From an uncultured Anaerolineae bacterium (GTDB lineage: Bacteria; Chloroflexota; Anaerolineae; Aggregatilineales; Phototrophicaceae), in contig CAKQCB010000006.1 of NCBI GenBank assembly GCA_934216615.1, forward strand, positions 134,303 to 198,302: 64,000 nucleotides of DNA. Reading direction: 5' to 3'. How positions within the stretch are numbered: the stretch's first letter is position 1; each line of letters opens with the position of its first letter. The notes under the pieces are model-generated. The model ran no database searches. It was not told the DNA's origin and was given only the letters and a program-made list of their open reading frames with translations. Below, piece after piece: positions 34,811 to 43,024 of the stretch. The position numbers were made by a program, and so were the translations under genes.

Positions 34811-37800
34811 ATGACGACCCCGAATGATTTCTTGTTTCGCGGAGATTTGGCAGAGATAGACCCCGACGTTGCCGAACTCATCCGCCATGAAACCGCGCGG
34901 CAAGAGCGCACCTTAATTATGATTGCCTCTGAAAGCACTGTGCCAGAAGCAGTGCGTGAAGCCCTTTCGTCGTCTTTCCATAACATCTATGCGGAAGGTT
35001 ACCCGCTGGATGAAACACGGAAGATGACCCAACAAGAAATTCTGGATTATAATGCGCGTCTGCCTGAATATCGTCGTTTAAGTGACAAGCGCTATTACAA
35101 AGGCACAGAATACGCCGATGTGATTGAATCATTGGCGCGTCGTCGTGCGGCTGAATTATTTGCGACCCCGAAATATAGCGCGGACAAGTTATTTGTGAAT
35201 GTGCAGCCGCTTTCCGGCGCCCCTGCCAACAGCGCCGTGTTCACAGGGTTGATCAACCTTGGCGACACCATCATGGGGATGGACTTGCTTCAAGGCGGTC
35301 ACTTAACCCATGGAAGCCCCGTCGCTAGAAGTGGGAAGTTCTACAAAGCCGTTTCGTATGGCGTTGACCCCGAAACTGAACGCCTAGACTATGAACAAAT
35401 TCGCGCTTTGGCGTTGGAACATCGTCCCCGTTTGATCGTTGCGGGTTTCACCAGCTATCCGTTTGCACCTGACTGGGTATCCTTCAAACAAATTGCCGAT
35501 GAAGTCGGCGCTTATTTGATGGCCGATATCGCTCACGTGGCGGGCTTGGTCATCGCTGGGGATTATCCGTCGCCCGTCGGCATCGCAGATGTGGTGACCT
35601 TCACCACGCACAAGACCTTAGCAGGCCCACGCGGGGCAATCATCATCACCCACCGTGCGGATGTCGCTGGCAAAGTGGATCGCGCGGTATTCCCCGGCGA
35701 ACAAGGGGGCCCGCACGTGCATGCCATCGCCGCCTTAGCCGTCTCTTTGCGCTTGGCTGCCACTGATCAATTTAAAGAATTACAACACCAAACGGTGAAG
35801 AACGCCGTTCGTTTAGCCGAGAAATTCCAAGAACGCGGTATCCCCGTTGCTTATGGTGGAACGAACTCACACATGCTGTTGATCGATTGCAAGCGCGTCG
35901 TTGGTGCGGATGGCACGCCCTTAAGCGGTGATATTGCCGCGCGCATCCTCGACCTTGCGGGTTTGGTGGCGAACCGTAACACCGTCCCGGGTGACCCTAG
36001 CGCGTTACGCGCTTCGGGTATTCGTTTAGGCACGCCTTGGATCACCCAACGCGGTTTCAAAGAAGCCGAAATTGATGAACTGGGCGACTTGATCGCAGAC
36101 TTATTAAAAGCCTGTGTCCCCTTCAGCTACATGGGTAAGAAACGCGCTGAACCCCGCGCCAAAGTCGATTTTGAGGTGCTGATGCGCGTCAAGAACGGCA
36201 TTAAAGCGCTGGCGGATCGTGTTGGCATCGACACCGAAGCGGGCGAAGAATCATATCCCCACTTCTATTACTTGGATGAAAATGCGTCTGGTGGATGGCA
36301 AACCCTATCAGTGCGTGACATCGGCCATGCTTCCCCTGTCGATTTTCTCGATGCCGTTCTGACGAATAACGTGCGCGCTCTCAACGTGGGCGAAGCCGCC
36401 CCAACCCGTATCTTGGATGCCAATGGCGCAGTCATGGCGCGCGGGGTAGTCGAACTCAAAGAAACGGGCGATTACGATTTGCACGTTGAAAACTCTGAAC
36501 GTGTCGCCATGTGGTTACGTGCCCTGTCGGATGGCTTTGTCATCTTCGATTATGCTGACCCGTTAGCGAAAGTCCCCGGCCCTGTCGATGTGCAGGTGAT
36601 CGGCAGCGTTGACCCCGCACAGCTCACGGCAGATTGGCAGTCTGACGATGCCGCCTATACCGAAAAAGCGTATGTCGCAGGTGCAACAGGCGAACAATAT
36701 GCGGGTGCTTCGGGTGAGCCTCTGCCTGAATTTGTCTGGACTGAACCCGAAGGCGCAGAACTCAAGACGACGCCACTGCATCCGCTGCACTTGAAGTTAG
36801 GCGCAAAGATGGCGCCGTTTGCAGGCTATGACATGCCGTTATGGTACAGCTCTGTCAGCGACGAACATCAGGTTGTACGCACGACAGCGGGCATCTTCGA
36901 TGTGACCCACATGGGCGTATTTGATGTTCAAGGTGAAGCGGGCGCGGCCTTCCTCAATTTGGTGACGACCAACGACGTTTCCGCTTTGGAAATTGGAAAT
37001 TCACATTACACCTATTTCTTAGATACTGCGGGCGTTCCCATCGACGACTTGATGATTTATCGCCTTGCCGAAAAACATTATTTGGTGGTTGTGAATGCGT
37101 CGAATAATGATAAGAACTGGGCTTGGCTGAATGCGGTTAAAGACGGACAAGTGCAGATCGACCCCTTACAACCTGCGCGCCGTTTCTTAAATGGCGACCA
37201 AGTGATTTTGCGCGACTTACGCGCTGAATCGTCGGGCGGGGATCGCCGTGTTGACCTTGCGTTACAAGGGCCAAACAGCAAGAACATCCTCTTGAGCTTG
37301 GCGAGTAGTGATGCTGACCGTACTAAGATCAGCGGGTTATTGTGGGCAGGGGTTACTCGTGTCAACCTTGCGGGTTATGATGTGATCATCTCGCGGACGG
37401 GTTATACAGGCGAACGGATCGCTTATGAAATTTTCGTCCATCCCGACCAAGCAGCCGATTTATTCCAAACCTTGATCGAAACGGGCGCTGTACCTACAGG
37501 GTTAGCCGCGCGTGACAGCTTGCGAACCGAAGCGGGTTTACCCCTTTACGGTCATGAGATTGCGGGTGACCTCAACTTGAACCCTGCGGATGCGGGCTTT
37601 GGCAATTACGTGAAGTTGTGGAAACCCTTCTTTGTAGGGAAACGCGCCTTCATCGAACGCGAAGCAAAACGTGATGCTGAAGTGGTTCGTTTCCGCTTGG
37701 AAAGTAAGGGCGCGCGTCCACCGCATCAAGGTGACCCAATTGTTGACCGTCGTGGTCGCGTGGTCGGGGTAGTGACCAGTTGCGCGATGGACAGCGAAGG

Positions 37801-37984
37801 GTATCAATTAGGACAAGCCTACATCAAAGAGACGACTAGCGAAGTCGGTACTGAGCTGGCGGTGTTCTGCGGAAGCGCCCGCGCTAAAGCAGATAAAGCG
37901 CTCAATGTCGTCGGCTTGGGGGATAAACTCACCATTCCCGAACCCATTGTCATTTTGACCCGCTTCCCCAAGAAAACTACGTAA
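34811..37984 (+). CDS. Fused serine hydroxymethyltransferase - aminomethyltransferase (GlyA-GcvT)
   Basis: One uninterrupted frame of 1057 residues joins two one-carbon enzymes. Residues 1 to about 470 are serine hydroxymethyltransferase: TLIMIASESTVPEAVREAL, YYKGTEYADVIE, VQPLSGAPANSAVF, and the PLP lysine K268 in FTTHKTLAGPRGAI. Residues about 653-1057 are the glycine cleavage T protein: TPLHPLHLKLGAKMAPFAGYDMPLWY, FDVTHMGVFDVQG, the folate-side aspartates of PIDDLMIYRL, SRTGYTGERIAYEIF and GLAARDSLRTEAGLPLYGHE. The middle (about 506-575) resembles a shortened T-protein-like module. Both enzymes use tetrahydrofolate and share 5,10-methylene-THF, so channelling is plausible (inference). The gcv operon in this window lacks gcvT, so this is the likely T protein. 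Confidence 0.9.
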   Translation: MTTPNDFLFRGDLAEIDPDVAELIRHETARQERTLIMIASESTVPEAVREALSSSFHNIYAEGYPLDETRKMTQQEILDYNARLPEYRRLSDKRYYKGTEYADVIESLARRRAAELFATPKYSADKLFVNVQPLSGAPANSAVFTGLINLGDTIMGMDLLQGGHLTHGSPVARSGKFYKAVSYGVDPETERLDYEQIRALALEHRPRLIVAGFTSYPFAPDWVSFKQIADEVGAYLMADIAHVAGLVIAGDYPSPVGIADVVTFTTHKTLAGPRGAIIITHRADVAGKVDRAVFPGEQGGPHVHAIAALAVSLRLAATDQFKELQHQTVKNAVRLAEKFQERGIPVAYGGTNSHMLLIDCKRVVGADGTPLSGDIAARILDLAGLVANRNTVPGDPSALRASGIRLGTPWITQRGFKEAEIDELGDLIADLLKACVPFSYMGKKRAEPRAKVDFEVLMRVKNGIKALADRVGIDTEAGEESYPHFYYLDENASGGWQTLSVRDIGHASPVDFLDAVLTNNVRALNVGEAAPTRILDANGAVMARGVVELKETGDYDLHVENSERVAMWLRALSDGFVIFDYADPLAKVPGPVDVQVIGSVDPAQLTADWQSDDAAYTEKAYVAGATGEQYAGASGEPLPEFVWTEPEGAELKTTPLHPLHLKLGAKMAPFAGYDMPLWYSSVSDEHQVVRTTAGIFDVTHMGVFDVQGEAGAAFLNLVTTNDVSALEIGNSHYTYFLDTAGVPIDDLMIYRLAEKHYLVVVNASNNDKNWAWLNAVKDGQVQIDPLQPARRFLNGDQVILRDLRAESSGGDRRVDLALQGPNSKNILLSLASSDADRTKISGLLWAGVTRVNLAGYDVIISRTGYTGERIAYEIFVHPDQAADLFQTLIETGAVPTGLAARDSLRTEAGLPLYGHEIAGDLNLNPADAGFGNYVKLWKPFFVGKRAFIEREAKRDAEVVRFRLESKGARPPHQGDPIVDRRGRVVGVVTSCAMDSEGYQLGQAYIKETTSEVGTELAVFCGSARAKADKALNVVGLGDKLTIPEPIVILTRFPKKTT

Positions 37985-37993
37985 TAAACGCCA

Positions 37994-38027
37994 AAAGGCC
38001 TTCTCGTTTTGGAGAAGGCCTTTATCT
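37994..38027 (+). terminator. Rho-independent terminator of the glyA-gcvT fusion gene
   Basis: AAAGGCCTTCTC and GAGAAGGCCTTT form a perfect 12-bp stem with a 6-base loop, followed by ATCT. Confidence 0.88.
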
Positions 38028-38176
38028 CCATTATAGAGAGTGAAGCTCATCGGCTTTATTCATCTCAATAGATAGACGCATGGAAGCATGAGCGCAGACG
38101 AGCTAAGTTTCACTCGGTAGGAATAGCGCCGTTTTCATCCCAAAAAGATTTGGCTCATGTATAAACTGATCTCTCT

Positions 38177-39157
38177 TTAATCCGCTTCACGGCCTGGGAC
38201 TTTGCCTTCTAAATTTTCGGCAATTTCTCTCATCAACGCTTTGAGCGCGTCGCGTAATGTTGGCGGTTGGATCACATAAAATGGGAATTCAACTTGAAGC
38301 AGAAACCGCGCCAACCAGTCGGCACTTTCTGAATAACAACGCATCAGGGTTTGGAATTCCGTCACTTTGATCAAGCCCATCGATGGGGGAATCACCGTCT
38401 TGGCCGTCTCAAGATCAGTTTCAAGCATCACTTCAAACTGGATCATGTCAGGAAGGGCAGACAGCACATGCAAAATATGCTCGGATGCGTTGAACCCTTC
38501 CGGTGCGGTGAAGGATTGTGAAGTCAATTGCACAGACTGGACGCGCTCCAATCGAAACAGGCGCAAATCTTCCCGTAAGTGACAATGAGCAGACAGATAC
38601 CACGACACCCCGTGATGCACAATTCCATAAGGATCAATGGCGCGTTCGGTGACCTGTTCTTTTTTATCGCTGTATCGAATGATGACCTGCTGTTTTTGGT
38701 AGACGGCGGTGCTGAGCTTGAGCAATGTTTCTGTAGACAGCGCATCTGCCCCCGTAAAAAAGTTGTTTCCTTGCAGGGTCAAACTGTGCTGTAAGGCTTC
38801 GGTATAGAGTTGTAAGCTTTCAGGCAGGACGCGCTCAATTTTTGTGATGGCGCTGGTGACGGCTGTCGCCGATGGAATGGCTAAATTTTGCATGAGCATC
38901 AGACCGACCATCAAGGCGGTGATCTCGTCGTAATTGAACATCATCGGCGGAAGACGAAACCCAGCGCGTAACGTGTAACTGCCATAGCGCCCCCGTTCCC
39001 CTTCAATCGGAATACCCATATCCCGTAACTGCATGATGTAACGGCGCACACTGCGTTCTTCAACTTCTAATGCCTTTGCCAGCTCATGCCCGCTGAGTGT
39101 GCCGTGTGCTTGTAACAACTCAAGGATGGTGAGCAGTCGTGTTGTCGGATGATACAT
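38177..39157 (-). CDS. WYL-domain transcriptional regulator
   Basis: The 326-residue product starts with a winged helix of the DeoR/HTH_11 type (TTRLLTILELLQAHGTLSGHELAKALEVEERSVRRYIMQLRDMGIPIEGERGRYGSY). It continues with a WYL ligand-sensing domain (about 155-240: VIIRYSDKKEQVTERAIDPYGIVHHGVSWYLSAHCH). The core triad reads W-Y-L in SWYLSAH. The C-terminal WCX extension follows. Such regulators often bind small ligands or nucleic-acid-derived signals and control divergent genes. It is transcribed away from a Rid family gene, with a palindrome between them. Confidence 0.85.
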   Translation of the reverse strand: MYHPTTRLLTILELLQAHGTLSGHELAKALEVEERSVRRYIMQLRDMGIPIEGERGRYGSYTLRAGFRLPPMMFNYDEITALMVGLMLMQNLAIPSATAVTSAITKIERVLPESLQLYTEALQHSLTLQGNNFFTGADALSTETLLKLSTAVYQKQQVIIRYSDKKEQVTERAIDPYGIVHHGVSWYLSAHCHLREDLRLFRLERVQSVQLTSQSFTAPEGFNASEHILHVLSALPDMIQFEVMLETDLETAKTVIPPSMGLIKVTEFQTLMRCYSESADWLARFLLQVEFPFYVIQPPTLRDALKALMREIAENLEGKVPGREAD

Positions 39158-39220
39158 CAGAAACCCCCGTGAAAACGGATCAATCTCAACCCATTTTTAT
39201 CATGCTTTTATATTAGGACA

Positions 39221-39237
39221 GAAATTAGCCTAATTTC
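39221..39237. promoter_or_regulatory. Palindromic operator candidate between WYL and Rid genes
   Basis: GAAATTA-GCC-TAATTTC is a perfect 7-bp inverted repeat midway between divergent starts (39157 and 39297). Being the only palindrome in the intergenic region, it is a good candidate site for the WYL regulator. Confidence 0.4.
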
Positions 39238-39296
39238 ATGCGATGATGATTTTAGGAAGATCAACGCACGCCTAATCATAAAAAGTGAGGATTCTG

Positions 39297-39689
39297 ATGA
39301 TTCAACGCCTAAACCCTAGTACCTTATTTCACAGCCCCGCCTTTACACAGGTGATTTCGATGCCAAACCCCAAGACATGGGTATACGTAGGGGGACAAAA
39401 TGGGGTTACGATACAAGGGGAATTGGTGGGCGATTCGCTCGCTGCACAATCTGAACAAGGCTATCGAAATTTGATCAGCGCATTAGAGGCGGCGGGCGCT
39501 ACTTTAAGTGATGTCGTCAAACTGACAATCTACTTGGTGGAAGGTCATGTTTTAGAAGAAGCCTTCGAAGCGGCCATGCGCATTGTGCCACCGAATACCC
39601 CACCGCCGACCATCACGTTTGTGTATGTGTCAGGGCTGTCTAACCCAGGCTGTTTGATCGAATTTGAAGCGGTGGCCGCACTGTTTTAG
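39297..39689 (+). CDS. Rid family (RidA/YjgF-like) protein without the catalytic arginine
   Basis: The 130-residue product has the chorismate-mutase-like fold sequence of the Rid family: VYVGGQNGVTIQGELVG, QGYRNLISALEAAGATLSDVVKLTIYLV, and the end CLIEFEAVAAL. In enamine deaminases the segment before the last strand contains an arginine (PARSAV pattern); here it reads PPNTPPPTITFVYVSG, with no arginine. It therefore probably belongs to a Rid subgroup without the classical activity. GAGG at 39287-39290 favours the ATG at 39297. It may be regulated by the divergent WYL protein, and it is followed by an SRPBCC protein. Confidence 0.8.
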   Translation: MIQRLNPSTLFHSPAFTQVISMPNPKTWVYVGGQNGVTIQGELVGDSLAAQSEQGYRNLISALEAAGATLSDVVKLTIYLVEGHVLEEAFEAAMRIVPPNTPPPTITFVYVSGLSNPGCLIEFEAVAALF

Positions 39690-39705
39690 CATGAAAGGAA
39701 TCATG

Positions 39706-40125
39706 ATGACCAAACCCGTAGGGTTGACCAAAGATCAAGGCTGGCAGATTGGTGTGAGGCGAACCTTGCCTATCAAACCTGTTGAAGCGTGGATGTTATT
39801 AATGTCCCCGCAGGGCTTAAAGATTTGGCTCGGCACAGGGGTGACCGAATTTAAAAAAGGCGATGTCTATCAGACGAACGAAGGTACGACAGGTGATATT
39901 CGTAGTTTTGATGCAGGTCGCATGATTCGTTTACGCTGGCAACCCGCAGGTTGGGATTTTGAATCAACAGTTCAAGTGCGCGTCTTACCTGCAAAGCGAG
40001 GCACTACGCTCAGTTTTCATCATGAGCGCTTGCAGGACGCGGAACAACGCGAGAAAATGCGCACGCATTGGCTCAACATGATCAATCAATTGGATGCGCT
40101 TGCACAGGCGCAGGTAGGGGAATAA
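39706..40125 (+). CDS. SRPBCC/AHSA1-like domain protein
   Basis: This 139-residue protein has the START-like helix-grip pattern of activator-of-Hsp90-like proteins: IGVRRTLPIKPVEAWMLLMSPQGLKIWLG at the start, GDIRSFDAGRMIRLRWQPAGW in the middle, VRVLPAKRGTTLSFHHERL and a long final helix (REKMRTHWLNMINQL). The family binds hydrophobic ligands or partner proteins; the ligand is unknown. AAGGA is spaced best for the ATG at 39706, though 39691 and 39703 are in frame. It sits 16 bases after the Rid gene and is probably co-transcribed. Confidence 0.75.
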   Translation: MTKPVGLTKDQGWQIGVRRTLPIKPVEAWMLLMSPQGLKIWLGTGVTEFKKGDVYQTNEGTTGDIRSFDAGRMIRLRWQPAGWDFESTVQVRVLPAKRGTTLSFHHERLQDAEQREKMRTHWLNMINQLDALAQAQVGE

Positions 40126-40127
40126 AT

Positions 40128-41225
40128 CTATTTTTGCATACCCGCTCGGTTGCGCGCCACAATTTCCACAATTTGTGAGTATTTGGCGAATAACACCACC
40201 GTGTCCCCGGCTTGGACGATGATATCGCCCGAGGGGTGAATATCGACATCGCCCTGTGCTTCGTGTAACACGATGTCCATCACGTTGCTGGTTTGGAGAT
40301 GCTCAATCGTTTGCCCCTCCATGAACGACCCTTTTTCAACTTGAAGACGAATCATGCTGTATTCAACGCCGTGAACGGTCAACGTTTGGGTGATCTCGAT
40401 GCCAACAGCCGCCCCTGCAAATGATGGGGCGGCGAGGTCAGAAGCGCTGAGCACTGCCTGCACACCCATAAAATTGCGCAGTTGTTCGGCGAACTGTGTA
40501 TCCCACATACGCACGATAATACGGATTCGTGGGTTCATATCCCGCGCGCGCATCGTCATTTCGATATTGAGCTGATCGTTTGATGTGCAGACGACCAACG
40601 CCGCCGCATGGCGCAAACCCGCGCTTTCTAATGCGGTAGGGGTACGCGCATCCGCCACGATCAACGGCACGTTATATTTGCCCAGTTCCGCTTCTGTTTC
40701 AGGGTCAGTTTGGATGTCTACCGCGACAATTTCAAAGCCCATCTCGGACAAGGTACGGATCACGCGCATGCCGACATGACCTGCGCCGGTCACAATGATA
40801 TGATTACGATATGTTGAAGCCACTGCTTCCTCCCAAGCTCGACGTCTTTCCCCGCGATTAAAGAAAATCCGTCCAAAATCTAAGGCCCCGCGTCCCACAA
40901 TATACACGCCGATCAATGGCAAGACGTACCAAAAAATGATCAGATACCATTCTTTGGGCAAAGGTTCTTCGGCGATTCCCTGAAGCGTCATGAGTTCGAT
41001 CATCGCATACGGAATTTCGAGTAGGCTCATACGCTCACCACGTGCGATGTAATGCAGTTCACTATAAAGACCGCCCCCGCCAATGGTCGTGATGAACAAG
41101 GCGATGATCGGAATTCGAAATTCACGCCACAGGGCTAATGAATCTCGCCAGAGGACACGTAACGTGCGGATGAAATTGGAAAGACGACGTGATGCGCGAG
41201 GGGTGATGAGTTGTGGGTTAGACAT
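40128..41225 (-). CDS. K+ channel-like protein with TrkA-N/TrkA-C (RCK) domains and altered pore
   Basis: The 365-residue protein has two membrane helices (about residues 38-58 and 102-122) around a pore-like loop. An NAD-binding TrkA-N domain follows (IIVTGAGHVGMRVIRTL near residue 148, IVAVDIQTDPE, PLIVADARTPTALESAGL), then a TrkA-C domain. It therefore resembles two-helix ligand-gated K+ channels. The expected filter TVGYG is replaced by TLQGIAEEP, so selectivity is probably changed or lost. It converges with the SRPBCC gene (2-base gap) and is followed upstream, in transcription order, by the DUF3048 gene region. Confidence 0.8.
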   Translation of the reverse strand: MSNPQLITPRASRRLSNFIRTLRVLWRDSLALWREFRIPIIALFITTIGGGGLYSELHYIARGERMSLLEIPYAMIELMTLQGIAEEPLPKEWYLIIFWYVLPLIGVYIVGRGALDFGRIFFNRGERRRAWEEAVASTYRNHIIVTGAGHVGMRVIRTLSEMGFEIVAVDIQTDPETEAELGKYNVPLIVADARTPTALESAGLRHAAALVVCTSNDQLNIEMTMRARDMNPRIRIIVRMWDTQFAEQLRNFMGVQAVLSASDLAAPSFAGAAVGIEITQTLTVHGVEYSMIRLQVEKGSFMEGQTIEHLQTSNVMDIVLHEAQGDVDIHPSGDIIVQAGDTVVLFAKYSQIVEIVARNRAGMQK

Positions 41226-41320
41226 ACAACCTATAAATCATGATGAGCATTAATGGCAGATTGTAGCGCTCTCTGAAGTGTTTCCCCATGTTTCATCAAG
41301 AGAACCGCGATAAAAAGCAG

Positions 41321-41346
41321 AAGGGCATGCTTGCGCACGCCCTTTA
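41321..41346 (-). terminator. Terminator of the DUF3048 gene
   Basis: On the minus strand GGGCGTGC and GCATGCCC pair with one mismatch around a short loop, followed by TTCTGCTTTTTATC. Confidence 0.65.
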
Positions 41347-41369
41347 AGTGAATTTGATTCGTGTTCAAA

Positions 41370-42827
41370 CTACCAATCTTGTGTGGGAACCCATGTAGCT
41401 TCGCCTGTGGGGGATGGGCCAGGGGTCAGGGTGCGGGTTGGCGTGGCGCTCTGTGCAATCACCGTCGAGGTGGCCGACACATCCACCAATTCAGTGGAGA
41501 TCACCACGTCGCCCAACCAACGGACGATCATCACCCAAGTACGGCCCGGACGCATCATCATCGGTTCGCCCGACGCATAGCGCAGTTGCAAAGCCGTTCC
41601 TAATTCACTGCCACATGGTGAGGTGACGGTTGAGCCTTCGGGGGTAGGGGTAGGGGTGACATCCGTCCAGCGACGATCACAATTGCGCGCCCAGTTCCCT
41701 TGATAATATTGTCCGTCGCGGAATAAATACGCACGTCCACCGCCCCACAAGTTGATCTGTTGGGACGCGGAACGGCTTTCTTCTTCAAACAGGTCAGGGC
41801 GTTCTTCGTGAACCACTTCAATCACGATCACGTTATCTGCCCACAATTGTTCACCATCTAGCGCGTCAGTGTGAGCAACGCCATCGGTGAAGCGTACCCA
41901 ACGGTCTAATGTTTCGCTCCACTGCCAGCGTGCATTGGTTTGACCGTACCAGTTCACAAACAGATCATTGGCGGGAACGCCATTCGCGTCGGGGGTGACG
42001 TTAAAGGCAAAGCCCCGCGCGCGCCGACCTTCATTGATGCCTCGCGCGGTCGCACGGTTCCAAATCATTTGGGTGTCGGCGTAGAGGGTATGTTCAAATG
42101 CCAGCCCGTCACTGGGGAAACGGCAGATGCCCGCTTCAACGCAGTTATCCCCAACAGCGGGGGAAACAATCGCAACGGCCCAAGGTGCATTTAAGAAGAA
42201 CCGTTGTACAGGAGCGCTCGCGCCTGAATAGGTGAAAAGGGCTTGGTACATTTCCACCAGTTGATAATCGACCAACCGACCACTGCGCACAGGCCCTACA
42301 TGGCGCGGGACGTTGTTTCGGTAGATGGCGGCGAAACGGGTCACGCCCCCTTCCACTTCATATTCATACACAACGTCGGCTAAATTCACCCCGCTCTGTG
42401 GGCGAACCACCGGGGGATAGTTCGAGATTTTAATGATCAGGTTTCGACGTAAAAAAGCTTCTTCGCTAGGATAGGGCAAGCCTGTCAGCGGGCTAAACCC
42501 TTCAGGATATTGCACTGGGCCAATCAATGTTGGGGTGGGGGTGGGCGTGGGGGTTTCCGAAGGCGTGAGCGTAAATGTCGATGTCGGAGTGAATGTCGCA
42601 GTGGGTGTGAGCGTCGCTGTCGGTGTCACGGAAGGTGTTTCAGTGTCTGGAACGATAAAGGGTGTATTTGTGGCAAATGCTAGCGGGCGGGGGGTATTGG
42701 TGCCCGGTAATGTCGCAACTTGTAATTGTTCGTCTGGAAGGGTGCCTGCATGTACACTTGACCACATCAATACAGCGCCGAGGCAAACCGCCCCGCCAAC
42801 CGTTATAAACCGGTTTAGTCTACGCAT
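41370..42827 (-). CDS. Secreted DUF3048-domain protein with Thr/Pro linker
   Basis: The 485-residue protein has an N-terminal signal peptide or anchor (about 8-28, FITVGGAVCLGAVLMWSSVHA) and a low-complexity linker rich in TPT and TPS repeats (about 60-100). Next come the N- and C-terminal DUF3048 modules seen in YerB-like lipoproteins: SPLTGLPYPSEE, RRNLIIKISNYPPVVRPQSGVNLADVVYEYEVEGG, RHVGPVRSGRLVDYQ, and the later GNWARNCDRRWTD region. The function of the family is not established; it is extracytoplasmic. A second Thr/Pro stretch ends the protein. The gene has its own promoter with a palindrome over the start site. Confidence 0.82.
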   Translation of the reverse strand: MRRLNRFITVGGAVCLGAVLMWSSVHAGTLPDEQLQVATLPGTNTPRPLAFATNTPFIVPDTETPSVTPTATLTPTATFTPTSTFTLTPSETPTPTPTPTLIGPVQYPEGFSPLTGLPYPSEEAFLRRNLIIKISNYPPVVRPQSGVNLADVVYEYEVEGGVTRFAAIYRNNVPRHVGPVRSGRLVDYQLVEMYQALFTYSGASAPVQRFFLNAPWAVAIVSPAVGDNCVEAGICRFPSDGLAFEHTLYADTQMIWNRATARGINEGRRARGFAFNVTPDANGVPANDLFVNWYGQTNARWQWSETLDRWVRFTDGVAHTDALDGEQLWADNVIVIEVVHEERPDLFEEESRSASQQINLWGGGRAYLFRDGQYYQGNWARNCDRRWTDVTPTPTPEGSTVTSPCGSELGTALQLRYASGEPMMMRPGRTWVMIVRWLGDVVISTELVDVSATSTVIAQSATPTRTLTPGPSPTGEATWVPTQDW

Positions 42828-42879
42828 AATATTCCTTTACAGCACTTGGATTACCAAAAAAAAGACCTCTACAAAATCC

Positions 42880-42899
42880 GTTCCCATGTGCATGGGAAC
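42880..42899. promoter_or_regulatory. Palindrome at the DUF3048 promoter
   Basis: GTTCCCATG-TG-CATGGGAAC is a perfect 9-bp inverted repeat with a 2-base spacer. It lies just downstream of a minus-strand TATACT (42906-42911) that has a weak TGTAAA 17 bases before it, so it covers the expected start of transcription. It could be a repressor site or an mRNA leader hairpin. Confidence 0.45.
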
Positions 42900-43024
42900 C
42901 GTTGCAGTATAGTCTCGCCAATATCCAATTTACAGGGGCTATTGATCGTATGGCGATAGCTTCTACAATCACAGTAGGGTAAACGTCAGGTAGAATATGG
43001 ACGTTAAAGAATGGGGAATTTTTG

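Noticed and set aside
42530..42670. GT-rich repetitive stretch that looks like a tandem repeat or structural DNA element
   Set aside because: Read on the minus strand it encodes the Thr/Pro linker of the DUF3048 protein; repeat-like nucleotide pattern follows from TPT/TPS codons.
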